Shown: positions 13,809 through 22,098, counted from the stretch's first letter. The stretch is DNA of 30,817 nt from Iamia sp035575815 (GCF_035575815.1 NZ_DATLXO010000142.1:1-30817); one strand, 5' to 3'. Notes: generated by a model not told the origin, from the letters alone. Numbers and translations are program-made.

Positions 13809-14771
13809 TCAGGGGGGCCCGAGCGGCGCCTCGGCGGGGAGCGGCGACCGGTCCTGCTCGGCGACGGTGGTGAGCGCCACGCCGGCGATGAGCGCCACGG
13901 CTCCGGCGATCACCACGGCACCGGGCACCTCGTCGAAGAGCAGGACACCGCCCAACCCCGAGAAGAGCGGTTCGAGCAGGATCACCGACGACACGAGGGT
14001 GGGGCTCAGCCACCGCACCGTCCAGGTGAACGACGAGTGGCCCAGCAGCTGGGGCACGAGGGCGAGGGCTACCGCCGCGGCCCAGAACCCGGCGGGGTAG
14101 GGGCCGTCGCCGGGAGCGGCCAGCAGCGCGAGGGGCAGGACCGTGAGGGCGCCGACCCCGGCCACCACCGCGGTCCACCGCCAGAGGCCGAGGCCCCGGT
14201 GCTGCACGGACCGGCCCAGGAGGAGGTGGCCGGCGAAGGTGATGGCGGCCACGAGGGCGAGGGCGTTGCCCAGCAGCGGGTTCGCCCCCGAGTCGAGCCC
14301 CTCGACGTTGCCGAAGGCCACCAGGCCTCCGCCGGCCACGGCGACAGTGATGCCCAGCCCGGCCCGGCCTGAGGGTCGTTCGCCCCGGAGCCACAGCAGC
14401 AGGGCGACCCAGATGGGTCCGGTGGTGACGATGGTGCTGCTGGCCGCGATCGACGTGTACACGAGCGAAGGAAGCCAGGTGGCGAAGTGCAGGCCCAGCA
14501 GGGCCCCGGCCAGCACCGTGCGGGCTCGGGTGCCGGCGGGAAGGGTGGGGCGCGGCGGGGCACCGGCCGCATGCCGCCGCTCGATCCATGCCGGCGCGGT
14601 GAGGGCCGAGGTGATGGTCATGCGAGCCACGGCGAGCAGCAAGCCGCCGCCGAGGGTGCCGGCCCCGGCCGCGTCGTAGGCGCCCCGGGTGAACAGGGCG
14701 GCGGTCGACGCCGCGAGCACGCCCCCCATCAGCACCAGCGCCAGGACCGCTCCGCCCGGACGATCCCTCAC
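13809..14771 (-). CDS. EamA/DMT-superfamily transporter
   Basis: The 320-aa protein comprises about ten hydrophobic helices in two EamA repeats. The first repeat ends around ITVAVAGGGLVAFGNVEG; the second is marked by LGHSSFTWTVRWLSPTLVS and ILLEPLFSGLGGVLLFDEVP, the typical EPxxxxxxxxxxxxE signature with AGAVALIAGVAL after it. The C-terminal tail (~15 residues) is hydrophilic. EamA proteins export or import small metabolites; the substrate is unknown. The start is GTG 14771. It stands alone, 106 bp upstream of the metallophosphoesterase start on the same strand. Confidence 0.9.
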   Translation of the reverse strand: MRDRPGGAVLALVLMGGVLAASTAALFTRGAYDAAGAGTLGGGLLLAVARMTITSALTAPAWIERRHAAGAPPRPTLPAGTRARTVLAGALLGLHFATWLPSLVYTSIAASSTIVTTGPIWVALLLWLRGERPSGRAGLGITVAVAGGGLVAFGNVEGLDSGANPLLGNALALVAAITFAGHLLLGRSVQHRGLGLWRWTAVVAGVGALTVLPLALLAAPGDGPYPAGFWAAAVALALVPQLLGHSSFTWTVRWLSPTLVSSVILLEPLFSGLGGVLLFDEVPGAVVIAGAVALIAGVALTTVAEQDRSPLPAEAPLGPP

Positions 14772-14908
14772 GGGGGGGAGCTCATCGGTGCCGACCGTGG
14801 ACGCCGCCGTGCCCCGCTGTGTCGACCCATCCGCGCGCCTCCGATTCGCCGCCGGACGCTAACGGAGCCCGGCACTGCGACCTGGCGCTTTGCCGTCGCT
14901 GGACACCC

Positions 14909-15628
14909 TCACCCGAGCACCACGGGCCGGGCGCCGGCGGGGATCGGCCCGAACACCTCGCGCAGGTCCCGGGGCTCGACGTGCTCGGTGGTCAGCACAG
15001 CCCGGTCGATGCGATCGAGGCGGAACCAGCGACCGGCCCGGCGGCGCCGGCACCAGCCCAGCAGGAACCACTCGTCGCGGTCGAGGGCGTAGGTGAGCGG
15101 CTCGACGCGTCGACGCTCGGTCGACCGGCCGTCGCGATCGGTGTAGTCGATGACCACCACAACCTGGGCCCGGATCGCCTCGTCGACCACCCGGGCGGCG
15201 GCGGGCCGGGCCCGGCGCACCGGCGACCCGCAGCGCGCCTCGGTCCGCACCCATACGCGTCCGCTGAGGGCCTCGGCGGACGATCGGTCCGCGGCGGGCA
15301 TGGCGCCGAGCAGCTTGGTCAGCGCCGCTCGTCCGTCGGGGGCGAAGGGCAGGTCAGGGCCGAGGGTGAGGGCCACGGCGATGGCGGTGGCCTCCCGGGC
15401 GGTGAAGGTGAGCGGCGGGAGCGTGGCGGCCGGGTCGAGGGCGTAGCCACCGCCCGGTCCGGCGGTGGCCCAGATCGGCACCCCCGCCTCCTGCAGGGCC
15501 GTGACGTCGCGCTTGACGGTGCGCGGCGCAACCTCGAAGCGGGCTGCGAGCTGGGCGCTGGTCCGCCCGGTGGTCCCGGCGCGGCGCAGCTCGTCGGTGA
15601 TGGCGTAGAGGCGATCGGTGCGGTTCAT
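14909..15628 (-). CDS. WYL-domain HTH transcriptional regulator (YafY-like)
   Basis: The 239-aa protein has an N-terminal DeoR-type winged helix (RLYAITDELRRA; TSAQLAARFEVAPRTVKRDV at ~23-42; GVPIWATAGPGGGYALD). A WYL region follows (VVVVIDYTDRDGRSTERRRV; EPLTYALDRDEWFLLGWCRR; WFRLDRIDRAVLT, ~135-215). WYL domains are thought to sense ligands such as nucleotides. It is divergent from the alpha/beta hydrolase at 15697, with a 20-bp inverted repeat between them. ATG 15628 is a good start; the protein has the normal family length minus a C-terminal extension. Confidence 0.9.
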   Translation of the reverse strand: MNRTDRLYAITDELRRAGTTGRTSAQLAARFEVAPRTVKRDVTALQEAGVPIWATAGPGGGYALDPAATLPPLTFTAREATAIAVALTLGPDLPFAPDGRAALTKLLGAMPAADRSSAEALSGRVWVRTEARCGSPVRRARPAAARVVDEAIRAQVVVVIDYTDRDGRSTERRRVEPLTYALDRDEWFLLGWCRRRRAGRWFRLDRIDRAVLTTEHVEPRDLREVFGPIPAGARPVVLG

Positions 15629-15654
15629 CGAAGGGATCTGACCTTTTCAGAGAC

Positions 15655-15674
15655 GGTGACAGGACGGTGTCACC
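15655..15674. promoter_or_regulatory. Operator candidate between WYL regulator and hydrolase
   Basis: GGTGACA (15655-15661) and TGTCACC (15668-15674) form a perfect 7-bp inverted repeat with a 6-bp spacer. It lies 26 bp upstream of the WYL start and 22 bp upstream of the hydrolase ATG, well placed to control both. A CACCCT at 15685-15690 lies 6 nt before ATG 15697. Confidence 0.55.
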
Positions 15675-15696
15675 AGGCCCGGCGCACCCTAGGCCC

Positions 15697-16569
15697 ATGA
15701 CCGATGCCCCCACCCCCCACCACCTCATCGACCTCCCCGACGGCCGCCGTCTCGCCGTGGACGAGGTCGGCCCGGCCGACGGCCCCGTCGTCGTCCTCCT
15801 CCACTCGGCTCCCGGCTCCCGCCTGTTCGACCCCGATCCGGCGGTCACCGCAGCCGCGGAGATCCGCTTGGTGACGCTCGACCGGCCCGGGTACGGAGCC
15901 TCGACCGCCCTGGGCGACGGAGCGGTGCCGACCATCGCAGGTCAGGCCGATGACGTGGTCGCCGCCCTCGACCACCTGGGCGTGGACGGGGCTGCGCTGG
16001 CGGGCTGGTCCGCCGGAGGCCGGGTCGCGGTCGGAGTCGCCGCCCGGCACCCGGAGCGGGTGCGGGCCCTGGCGGTGATCGGCACCCCGGCCCCTGACGA
16101 CCTGTCGTGGATCCCCGAGGAGCAGCAGGCCATGCTCGAGCCGCTGCGCGCCGATCCGGTCACGGCCACGGCCCGGCTGGCCGAGATCCTCGAGCAGGCC
16201 GTCGGCGGCGACCCTGCCGACGGCCTCGGCTTCGTCGCCGGGCCGGGTGACGAGGAGCTCCTCACGGACCGGCCCGTGCGGGACCGGGTCGTGACCATGC
16301 TGACCGAGGCGTTCCGGCCCGGCGCCGACGGCACCGCAGCTGACGTGGTGGCCGACCAGATCGCCGAGTGGGGCTTCGACCCGGCCTCGGTCGGGACGCC
16401 GGTGCACCTCTTCTACAGCGAGGACGACTTCGTGCGCCCGAGCCACGGAGATTGGTGGGCCGAGGCTCTGGTCGACTCGACAACGCACGTCACCTCCGGG
16501 GTTGGTCATCTCCTCGTCGTCACCGAGTGGGCTGCGGTGCTCGCCGCCCTCGGCCACCCCGCCCACTGA
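15697..16569 (+). CDS. Alpha/beta hydrolase
   Basis: The 290-aa protein, from ATG 15697, has the oxyanion strand VVVLLHSAPGSR (~31-42), RPGYGAST (63-70), a nucleophile elbow GWSAGG with Ser105, an acidic residue in FYSEDDFV (Asp243/Asp244) and His271 in GVGHLL. The triad is therefore complete. The substrate is unknown; esterase, lactonase or haloperoxidase-like activity is all possible. The divergent WYL regulator and the operator between them suggest local control. In-frame GTG 15667 would cut into the operator, so I prefer ATG 15697. Confidence 0.9.
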   Translation: MTDAPTPHHLIDLPDGRRLAVDEVGPADGPVVVLLHSAPGSRLFDPDPAVTAAAEIRLVTLDRPGYGASTALGDGAVPTIAGQADDVVAALDHLGVDGAALAGWSAGGRVAVGVAARHPERVRALAVIGTPAPDDLSWIPEEQQAMLEPLRADPVTATARLAEILEQAVGGDPADGLGFVAGPGDEELLTDRPVRDRVVTMLTEAFRPGADGTAADVVADQIAEWGFDPASVGTPVHLFYSEDDFVRPSHGDWWAEALVDSTTHVTSGVGHLLVVTEWAAVLAALGHPAH

Positions 16570-16798
16570 GCAAACCTCGGACAGCACCGCCCTACTCAGC
16601 CACCCGGCGGCAGCGGCGGCGCGGGTTCTGGCGACCGATGGCGATCGCCGTGGTCGTGGGCCGATCGAGGCTCACTCGGGGCCTCGCCCCCTGGGCTGGC
16701 CCTGGGCGCGCCTTGGGCGCGGGGTGGGGAGCGGTCGCGATCGGTGGATCGTGATCGCAGTCGGCCCCGGCCGTCGGACCTGTACCATCGGCGACCGA

Positions 16799-16887
16799 GG
16801 AGAGGTGCCGGAGTCAGGCCGATCGGGCCTCCCTGCTAAGGAGGTGACGGGTCACACCGTCCGTGGGTTCAAATCCCACCCTCTCCG
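16799..16887 (+). tRNA. tRNA-Ser(GCT)
   Basis: Acceptor GGAGAGG (16799-16805) pairs with CCTCTCC (16880-16886), discriminator G16887. Anticodon stem CCTCC/GGAGG encloses loop CTGCTAA with GCT at 16835-16837. A class II variable arm and T-stem GTGGG/CCCAC are present. No CCA is encoded. TACCAT at 16783-16788 is a good -10 box. Confidence 0.96.
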
Positions 16888-16895
16888 CCGGACAG

Positions 16896-16936
16896 CCCCA
16901 GGCCAGTGCCACTCCCGCAGCGGTCTTGGCCTGGGG
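16896..16936 (+). terminator. Perfect 10-bp hairpin downstream of tRNA-Ser(GCT)
   Basis: CCCCAGGCCA (16896-16905) and TGGCCTGGGG (16927-16936) are exact inverted repeats with a 21-nt loop, 8 nt after the tRNA. There is no T-run, so it may be a processing or weak termination structure. From there to 17180 I see no gene. Confidence 0.45.
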
Positions 16937-17180
16937 TGCCTCCGGGCAAACCTGAACCTCGGGGGCATTGGGCCCCGTCGTTGGGGGCGCCCGGGGCAGT
17001 TCCAGCGGCGTCCAAACATCCTCCACCGGTTGACGACCATGACGGGTCCGGTTGATCCGCATCCGACGGCGAGGCGTGGAACGCCCGCTCACGATCGGTG
17101 GTGAGACAGGCCCGCAGCGGTTGATCGAACCGGGCTCGTCCCGGCCCGTGGGCGATGGTCAGGTCCCTGTTTGACGATGG

Positions 17181-17196
17181 TGTGACGGTGATCACG
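17181..17196. promoter_or_regulatory. CRP/FNR-type binding site upstream of lysozyme-like gene
   Basis: TGTGA-CGGTGA-TCACG matches the TGTGA-N6-TCACA consensus of actinobacterial CRP proteins at nine of ten positions. It is embedded in a longer inverted repeat (GTGACG ... CGTCAC, 17182-17200). Its centre is about 54 bp upstream of the predicted transcription start, an activating position. Confidence 0.5.
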
Positions 17197-17206
17197 TCAC
17201 GAGATC

Positions 17207-17236
17207 TTGCGTTTCGTAACCGCTTCGTCATATCTT
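17207..17236 (+). promoter_or_regulatory. Promoter of lysozyme-like gene
   Basis: TTGCGT (17207-17212), an 18-bp spacer and TATCTT (17231-17236) resemble a sigma-70-type promoter. The predicted start near 17243 leaves a leader of about 114 nt. Confidence 0.5.
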
Positions 17237-17242
17237 GTCGCC

Positions 17243-17356
17243 TCAGCCGCGAACGGGGTGCCCTCCCCCAGAGCAACGTCGCTCCCCGGGCGCCTCTCCT
17301 GTCCCTGCCTCTAGGGGCCCGACGGGAGGCGGGACCATCGATCAAGGAAGTCATCC
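17243..17356 (+). ncRNA. Structured 5' leader of lysozyme-like gene (riboswitch-like, unassigned)
   Basis: The GC-rich leader can fold. The segment 17292-17304 (CGCCTC-T-CC-T-GTC) pairs, with two bulged T, with GACGGGAGGCG (17328-17338) just before the ribosome site. Upstream, GCGAACGGGG and CTCCCCGG can pair. Cell-wall hydrolase genes in actinobacteria are often under c-di-AMP (ydaO) riboswitches, but I cannot see that aptamer's hallmark sequences with confidence, so I leave the class open. Confidence 0.3.
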
Positions 17357-17710
17357 GTGAAGCGAATCCTCCTCCCCGTCCTCTGCATCGTCGGTCTGGC
17401 GGTCGGCGCGTCCGCCTGCACCCCCGAGGACCTCTCGAAGGATGCGATCCGCCAGAACTTCCCGTCGTCGCAGCACGACAAAGCCACCCGCGTGGCCGAC
17501 TGCGAGTCCAGCCTGAACCCCGAGGCCGTGAGCCCGGGCGGCGGCAACTGGGGCCTGTTCCAGATCAACACGGTCCACAAGCCCATGGTCGAGCGCATGG
17601 GCTACAGCTGGGAGCAGATCACGGATCCGTACGTCAACGCCAAGGTCGCCCGTAGGATCTTCGCCGATGCCGGCGACACCTGGGGCCCGTGGGCATGCCG
17701 CGGCGCCTGA
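17357..17710 (+). CDS. Secreted lysozyme/transglycosylase-like protein
   Basis: The 117-aa protein starts at GTG 17357 with AAGGAAG 6 nt upstream. An N-terminal signal sequence (MKRILLPVLCIVGLAVGASA) ends at Cys21; the context ASAC is only a weak lipobox, so it may be a lipoprotein or cleaved after SA. The mature part is a small SLT/lysozyme-like domain: catalytic Glu50 in VADCESSLNP, then GGGNWGLFQINT (61-72), and a C-terminal WGPWAC whose Cys can bridge to Cys49. It should cut peptidoglycan glycan strands. A CRP-like site, a promoter and a structured leader precede it, and a strong terminator follows, so it is a single-gene unit. Confidence 0.85.
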   Translation: MKRILLPVLCIVGLAVGASACTPEDLSKDAIRQNFPSSQHDKATRVADCESSLNPEAVSPGGGNWGLFQINTVHKPMVERMGYSWEQITDPYVNAKVARRIFADAGDTWGPWACRGA

Positions 17711-17750
17711 GTCACTGAGCCACCGAGCCCCTGAGCTCGGCTGATCGTCG

Positions 17751-17787
17751 GAGAGGCGGCGCCTGCGGGCGTCGCCTCTCCCGCTTT
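17751..17787 (+). terminator. Rho-independent terminator of lysozyme-like gene
   Basis: A 13-bp stem (17751-17763 with 17768-17780, one G-U pair) closes a TGCG tetraloop and is followed by CCGCTTTT. Confidence 0.85.
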
Positions 17788-17877
17788 TCGGGTTCGGACA
17801 GCCTGACCATCTGGTCGCCGCCGGCGATTGTCGACGGATCGGCGTGTGACCCATGTCCGATCGCCGGGCGGTCGACA

Positions 17878-17900
17878 CCCTACCTACCGGTAGGTAGGGT
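17878..17900 (+). promoter_or_regulatory. Perfect 22-bp palindromic operator overlapping the -10 of the acyl-ACP desaturase
   Basis: CCCTACCTACC (17878-17888) is followed directly by its exact reverse complement (17889-17899). TAGGGT at 17895-17900 is a -10 box 6 nt before ATG 17907. A repressor bound here would block the promoter. Palindromes of this TACC/GGTA type are common for TetR-family repressors; no TetR gene is adjacent. Confidence 0.7.
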
Positions 17901-17906
17901 GGGCCC

Positions 17907-18887
17907 ATGCAGCAGGACCAAGCTCTGATCGCGGATCTGACCCCCATCCTCGGGCGGCTCGTCGACCGGCACCTCTCCACCACCAAGGAGTGGTTCCCCC
18001 ATGAGCTGGTGCCGTGGGAGCGCGGCGATGCCGGCACTGCATCCCGCGAGTGGGACGCCTTGCGCCACCCGGTTCCCGACGCCGTGCGCAGCTCGCTCTT
18101 CGTCAACCTGCTCACCGAGGACAACCTGCCGTACTACTTCTCGACCATCGACAAGATGTTCGGCTCCACCGAGGTGTGGGGTGAGTGGGCCCGGCGCTGG
18201 ACCGCCGAGGAGGGTCGGCACTCCATCGTCATCCGCGACTACCTCACCGTCACCGGCATGGTCGACCCCGTCGCCCTCGAGCGGGCCCGCATGCACCAGG
18301 TGTCCCACGGCATCGTGCCCCAGCCGCCGACGGCGCTCGACGGCCTCGTCTACGTCGCCCTGCAGGAGCTCGCCACCCGCATCGCCCACCGGGCCACCGG
18401 CAAGATGCTCGACGACAAGGCCGGCTACGACGTCATGGCCCGCGTCGGCGCGGATGAGAACCTGCACTACCTCCTCTACCGCGACTTGGTCACGGCGTCG
18501 ATCGAGCGGGACCCGTCGGCCGCCGTGCTGGCCATCGAGCGTCAGGTGACCGACTTCGAGATGCCGGGCACCGGCATCGTCGACTTCGAGGCCCACGCCA
18601 TGGCCATCGCCAAGGCCGGCATCTACGACCTGCAGGTCCACCACGAGCAGATCCTCCTGCCGGTCGTGCTGCGCCACTGGGACGTGCCGGCCCTCGAGGG
18701 GCTGACGCCCGAGGCCGAGACGGCCCGGACTCGCCTCCTGAAGCGGATCGACCGCGTCGGTCGGGCGGGCCGGCGGCTGGCCGCCCGCTGGGCCGAGACC
18801 GAGGCACGCGACGCGGCCCGGTCCGAGGTCACGCCCGCCGGGCCCGGCCGCGACGAGGTCTCTGCTCCCGAGCTCAGCTCCGTCTGA
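17907..18887 (+). CDS. Acyl-ACP desaturase-family (ferritin-like di-iron) protein
   Basis: The 326-aa soluble helical protein has the di-iron ligands of the FA_desaturase_2 family in order: Glu71 in LTEDNLPYY, EEGRH (101-105), Glu154 in ALQELATRIAHR, and ADENLH (182-187). Members such as DesA1/DesA2 of mycobacteria introduce double bonds into acyl-ACP chains for membrane or mycolate-type lipids. The length is normal. The C-terminal 30 residues are variable and probably disordered. A perfect palindrome overlaps the -10 box, so expression is likely repressed by a lipid-responsive (perhaps TetR-type) regulator encoded elsewhere. Confidence 0.9.
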   Translation: MQQDQALIADLTPILGRLVDRHLSTTKEWFPHELVPWERGDAGTASREWDALRHPVPDAVRSSLFVNLLTEDNLPYYFSTIDKMFGSTEVWGEWARRWTAEEGRHSIVIRDYLTVTGMVDPVALERARMHQVSHGIVPQPPTALDGLVYVALQELATRIAHRATGKMLDDKAGYDVMARVGADENLHYLLYRDLVTASIERDPSAAVLAIERQVTDFEMPGTGIVDFEAHAMAIAKAGIYDLQVHHEQILLPVVLRHWDVPALEGLTPEAETARTRLLKRIDRVGRAGRRLAARWAETEARDAARSEVTPAGPGRDEVSAPELSSV

Positions 18888-19016
18888 CCTCGCATGAGAT
18901 CGTGGCGGGCGAGCGTGCACCCTGAGCGCACCAACGGGTCGCTCCGGTCGACCCCCAGGGGTTGATGGGGGCCGTCCCGCATTGCACGCGTCGGGCGCGG
19001 GGCGGAGGGTGGGGCC

Positions 19017-21728
19017 ATGCCCCGCACCCTCTCGTTCCCGGCCCCCTCCGCAACGACGTGTCCGATCTGCCACCTCCGTTTGTCGCAGCCCCGGTGCGAC
19101 ACCTGCGGGGTCGACTTCCGCTCGCCTGAGGGCGGACGTCTCTGGGCGCTCGACCACCAGCTCCACGATCTGTGCGGGGAGCGCAACGCCGTCGTCCGGA
19201 CGTTACTGGAGCCCGCCGCGGTCCCCGCCCCGCCTGCATCCTTCGCCTCGCTGGGTGTGAGCGACGCGATGGTGCACCCGCCCGGTCCCAAGGTGCCGCG
19301 CCTCGCAGAGCCGGTCCTCTCCGCGGCGGCGTCCGGGGCTCCCCTGGCCCTCCCCCCGTTGGTCCAGCCCGGCGAAGCGGCCCCCGATCCGACGTGGGCG
19401 CCGGGAGCGGCGCCCGGCGGTCCGACGCCCGTCGATCCCTCGGCGGGGTCGACGGGCCCTCCACCGATGGGGGCGGAGCCGGCCCCCCGCCCGGGGTGGA
19501 GTGCGCCCGAGGTGCTGGTGGCGCTCGGTGCGCTCAGCCTGGTCGCCGCCGTCGCCGTGTTCACCGCCGTCTCCTGGGACCGCTTGGCGGCCACGGCCCA
19601 GGGCGCGCTCCTCGTGGTGCTCACCGGCGTCGTGGTCGGTGGCGCCGTGGCCTGTCGGCGCCGCGGTCTCCTCGCCACCGCTGAGTCCCTCGGTGCGGTG
19701 GGGGTCGCACTGGGCCTGGCCGACGTGCACGTGGCCCGGGTGGCCCTCGACGGTGCCGCGTCGGGTCGGGTGGTCACCGGTGTCGGCGTCGGTGTGCTCG
19801 CCGGGGCGGCGGTGCTCGTCGGGCGCAGCATGCGGCTCCGCAGCCTCACCGCCGCCGGTGCCGGGCTGGCCTTCCTCCCGGGACCGATCCTCGTCGCCTC
19901 GTCACCCTCGGTCCTGCTCCTGGCCGCGGTGGCCACGGCCCAGGCCCTGCTGGCCGTGACCGTCGACCGCCATCTCGGGCGGTGCACGTTGGCGCGGGCC
20001 GTCACCCGCGTCGGCGCGGTGCTCAGCTGGGCCATCGCTGGGCTCCTCGCCCTCGGCGCCGGGGTGGACGGGCTGATCACCACGGCGGCCGGGCTGGGTG
20101 CTGATGGGTCGCAGGGACCGGCGGGATCGATGGCCCTGCTGGTGGCCCTGGCCGCGGTGGCCGTGGTGGCGGTCCTCGTCGCCGGGTGGACACGGCCCAC
20201 GCAGAGCCTGGTGCTGACCGCCGCGGTCGGCGCCGTGGTGGCGGCCGCCGGGCTCGGGGCCACCACTGCGGTGAGCTCGATCGAGGCCTGGCTGGCCGTG
20301 ATGGCGGCGAGCGGTGGGTTGGTCGCACTCGTGGGGCTGGGCGTGGCCCATCGCGACCCGGCTCGGCCGTGGGCCGCGGTGACGGGCAACGGCGTCGCTG
20401 TTGCGGCGGCGGCCAGCGCGTACGCCGGGGTGCAGGTGGTCGCCACCGCCCTGGCCCTGCTCGGGTCGACCGGTTCGGGGGCCGACGGCGACGCCGGCAC
20501 CCCGCTCGTCGACCGATTCGGCACCGACGTGGAGCGTTCCCTCCTGGCCGACGGCCTGACCCTGGCCCACCTCGGCGCCCTCCTCGCCGTGGGTCTCGTC
20601 GGGTGGGCCGGGCGCCGTCGGTGGGCGGTCCCCGTCCTGGCTGTCGCCACCGGGGCGGTGGCCGTCGGCGCGCCGGTGGCGCTCGACCTCACCGTCGGGG
20701 TCGCCGTCACCGGGCTGTTGCCGCTGGTCGTGGCCGGTGCGGCGCTCGCGGTGCGACGCGGTGACCGCGACCCCTGGCTGCGAGCGCTGCTCGTCGGCCT
20801 GGCCGCTCTGGTGGTCGTCGTGTCCGTCGCCTCGACCGCTCTCGTCCTGGCCGTGACGGCCGTGGTGGTGGCGGCCGGGATGGCCGTGGCCGCCGCCGCC
20901 CTGGTTCGACATGAGGCGGTCGCCGCCGGCTGGACGGGTGGGGCCCTGGCCGCACTGCTGGCGACCGTGGTGCTCGATGTGGTCGTCCTCGGCCACGGGC
21001 GAGGGGCCGTGGCCGTGAGCCTGGCGATCGCCGCGGCGCTGGTCGCCGGCGTCGGGCCGGTGGTCGAACGGCTCCGGCCGCGGGCGACCGAGGCGGTCGG
21101 GGTCGCCGATCTGCTGGCCTGTCTCGGGCTGCTGACCGCCCTGGTCGCGGCGCCGTCGCTCGACGGGGCCAGCGTGGTGGTGGCCCTAGCCGGTGCGGCC
21201 GCCGGGCTCTCGGCCCTGCGCCCCTCCCGGCGCCTCGCCTGGATCGGGGCCGTCGGCGCGTCGGTGCTGCTCGTCTGGCTGCGCCTCGGCGCCGGTGGGA
21301 TCGTCGTGCCCGAGGCCTACACGCTGCCCTTCGCGGCAGGCCTGCTGGTGGTCGGTGCCTACGTGCGGTGGGACGAGACGGTCGACGGGTCGTGGCTCCG
21401 CTTGGGTCCCGGCCTGGCCGTCGCCCTGGGTCCGAGCACGCTGCTGGCCCTGAGCCTCGACGACCTGGGTCGCACCGTTGCCGTGGTCGTCGCCGGTGTG
21501 GCCGTGACGGTGTGGGGAGCCGCCGGTCGGGCCCAGGCCCCGCTGGCCCTCGGGGGCGCCGCGGTGGGGGCCATCGCCCTGCGTCACCTGGCGCCTGTCG
21601 CCGCCGACCTGCCCCGCTACCTGGTCTTCGCCGTGGCCGGGGTGGTGCTCGTTGCCGTCGGGGCCACCTTCGAGCAGCGCCGGCGGGACCTCCGCCAGGC
21701 CCGGGACGCCTTCGCCCGGCTCCAGTGA
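19017..21728 (+). CDS. Large polytopic membrane protein with N-terminal zinc ribbon (SCO7613 C-terminal domain type)
   Basis: The 903-aa protein begins with a zinc ribbon (TTCPICHLRL and PRCDTCGVDF, ~14-35), then a short helix, then a Pro/Ala-rich linker (~65-160). From ~165 to ~885 there are 20 or more Ala/Val/Leu/Gly-rich membrane helices (VLVALGALSLVAAVAVFTAV; ALLVVLTGVVVGGAVA; many more). It ends in a cytoplasmic basic helix (FEQRRRDLRQARDAFARLQ). This is the layout of actinobacterial SCO7613 C-terminal domain membrane proteins, whose function is not known. ATG 19017 has GGAGGG 7 nt upstream. It is long and internally repetitive, so alignments should be treated with care. Confidence 0.8.
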   Translation: MPRTLSFPAPSATTCPICHLRLSQPRCDTCGVDFRSPEGGRLWALDHQLHDLCGERNAVVRTLLEPAAVPAPPASFASLGVSDAMVHPPGPKVPRLAEPVLSAAASGAPLALPPLVQPGEAAPDPTWAPGAAPGGPTPVDPSAGSTGPPPMGAEPAPRPGWSAPEVLVALGALSLVAAVAVFTAVSWDRLAATAQGALLVVLTGVVVGGAVACRRRGLLATAESLGAVGVALGLADVHVARVALDGAASGRVVTGVGVGVLAGAAVLVGRSMRLRSLTAAGAGLAFLPGPILVASSPSVLLLAAVATAQALLAVTVDRHLGRCTLARAVTRVGAVLSWAIAGLLALGAGVDGLITTAAGLGADGSQGPAGSMALLVALAAVAVVAVLVAGWTRPTQSLVLTAAVGAVVAAAGLGATTAVSSIEAWLAVMAASGGLVALVGLGVAHRDPARPWAAVTGNGVAVAAAASAYAGVQVVATALALLGSTGSGADGDAGTPLVDRFGTDVERSLLADGLTLAHLGALLAVGLVGWAGRRRWAVPVLAVATGAVAVGAPVALDLTVGVAVTGLLPLVVAGAALAVRRGDRDPWLRALLVGLAALVVVVSVASTALVLAVTAVVVAAGMAVAAAALVRHEAVAAGWTGGALAALLATVVLDVVVLGHGRGAVAVSLAIAAALVAGVGPVVERLRPRATEAVGVADLLACLGLLTALVAAPSLDGASVVVALAGAAAGLSALRPSRRLAWIGAVGASVLLVWLRLGAGGIVVPEAYTLPFAAGLLVVGAYVRWDETVDGSWLRLGPGLAVALGPSTLLALSLDDLGRTVAVVVAGVAVTVWGAAGRAQAPLALGGAAVGAIALRHLAPVAADLPRYLVFAVAGVVLVAVGATFEQRRRDLRQARDAFARLQ

Positions 21729-21764
21729 GTCGTGGGCCGTCGAGGGTCGGGCCCCGCACCGCCC

Positions 21765-21770
21765 TACCCT
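21765..21770 (+). promoter_or_regulatory. Putative leaderless -10 box (small membrane protein)
   Basis: TACCCT, 7 nt before GTG 21778. Confidence 0.45.
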
Positions 21771-21777
21771 CGACGTC

Positions 21778-22038
21778 GTGGATGAAGACGAGGACACCTC
21801 GCCGGCGTCGATGACGCGAGCGCAGTGGGCGGCGGTCGTGCTGCTGGTGACCTTCGCGGGGGTCCCCCTGCTCGGCCTGGTGGTGAGAAGCGGTGAGCGG
21901 TCCTCGGGGCTCACCGTGCCGATGGTGCTCGGCCTGGTGGGGTTCTTCGGCCTCGTGGCGGTGGGCTTCGTGGCCGCGCGGTCGGCGATCCGCTCCCGCC
22001 TCGGCGGCCCCTCGGACTGGGACGACCCCTGGGACTGA
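21778..22038 (+). CDS. Small two-helix membrane protein, unknown function
   Basis: The 86-aa protein starts at GTG 21778. It has an acidic N-terminus (VDEDEDTSPAS), two membrane helices (WAAVVLLVTFAGVPLLGLVV; LTVPMVLGLVGFFGLVAVGF), a short basic stretch (ARSAIRSRLG) and an acidic tail (DWDDPWD). No family is recognised. I chose this GTG for its -10 box spacing and because longer in-frame readings overlap the upstream gene. It lies 49 bp after the large membrane protein and just before tRNA-Arg. Confidence 0.7.
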   Translation: MDEDEDTSPASMTRAQWAAVVLLVTFAGVPLLGLVVRSGERSSGLTVPMVLGLVGFFGLVAVGFVAARSAIRSRLGGPSDWDDPWD

Positions 22039-22098
22039 TGGTCCGCCGATCAGGGTGGAGCGGATCACCGAGGGTCCGGTAGGGTTCGGGATCTTCCT

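Noticed and set aside
17243..17356. c-di-AMP (ydaO) riboswitch
   Set aside because: Context fits, but I could not find the conserved aptamer blocks, so it is only called a structured leader.
19203..20996. Very long minus-strand frames opposite the SCO7613-type gene
   Set aside because: Composition (Thr/Ala/Pro/Arg or His/Gly/Asp-rich) is what GC-rich antisense frames give; no domain is recognisable.
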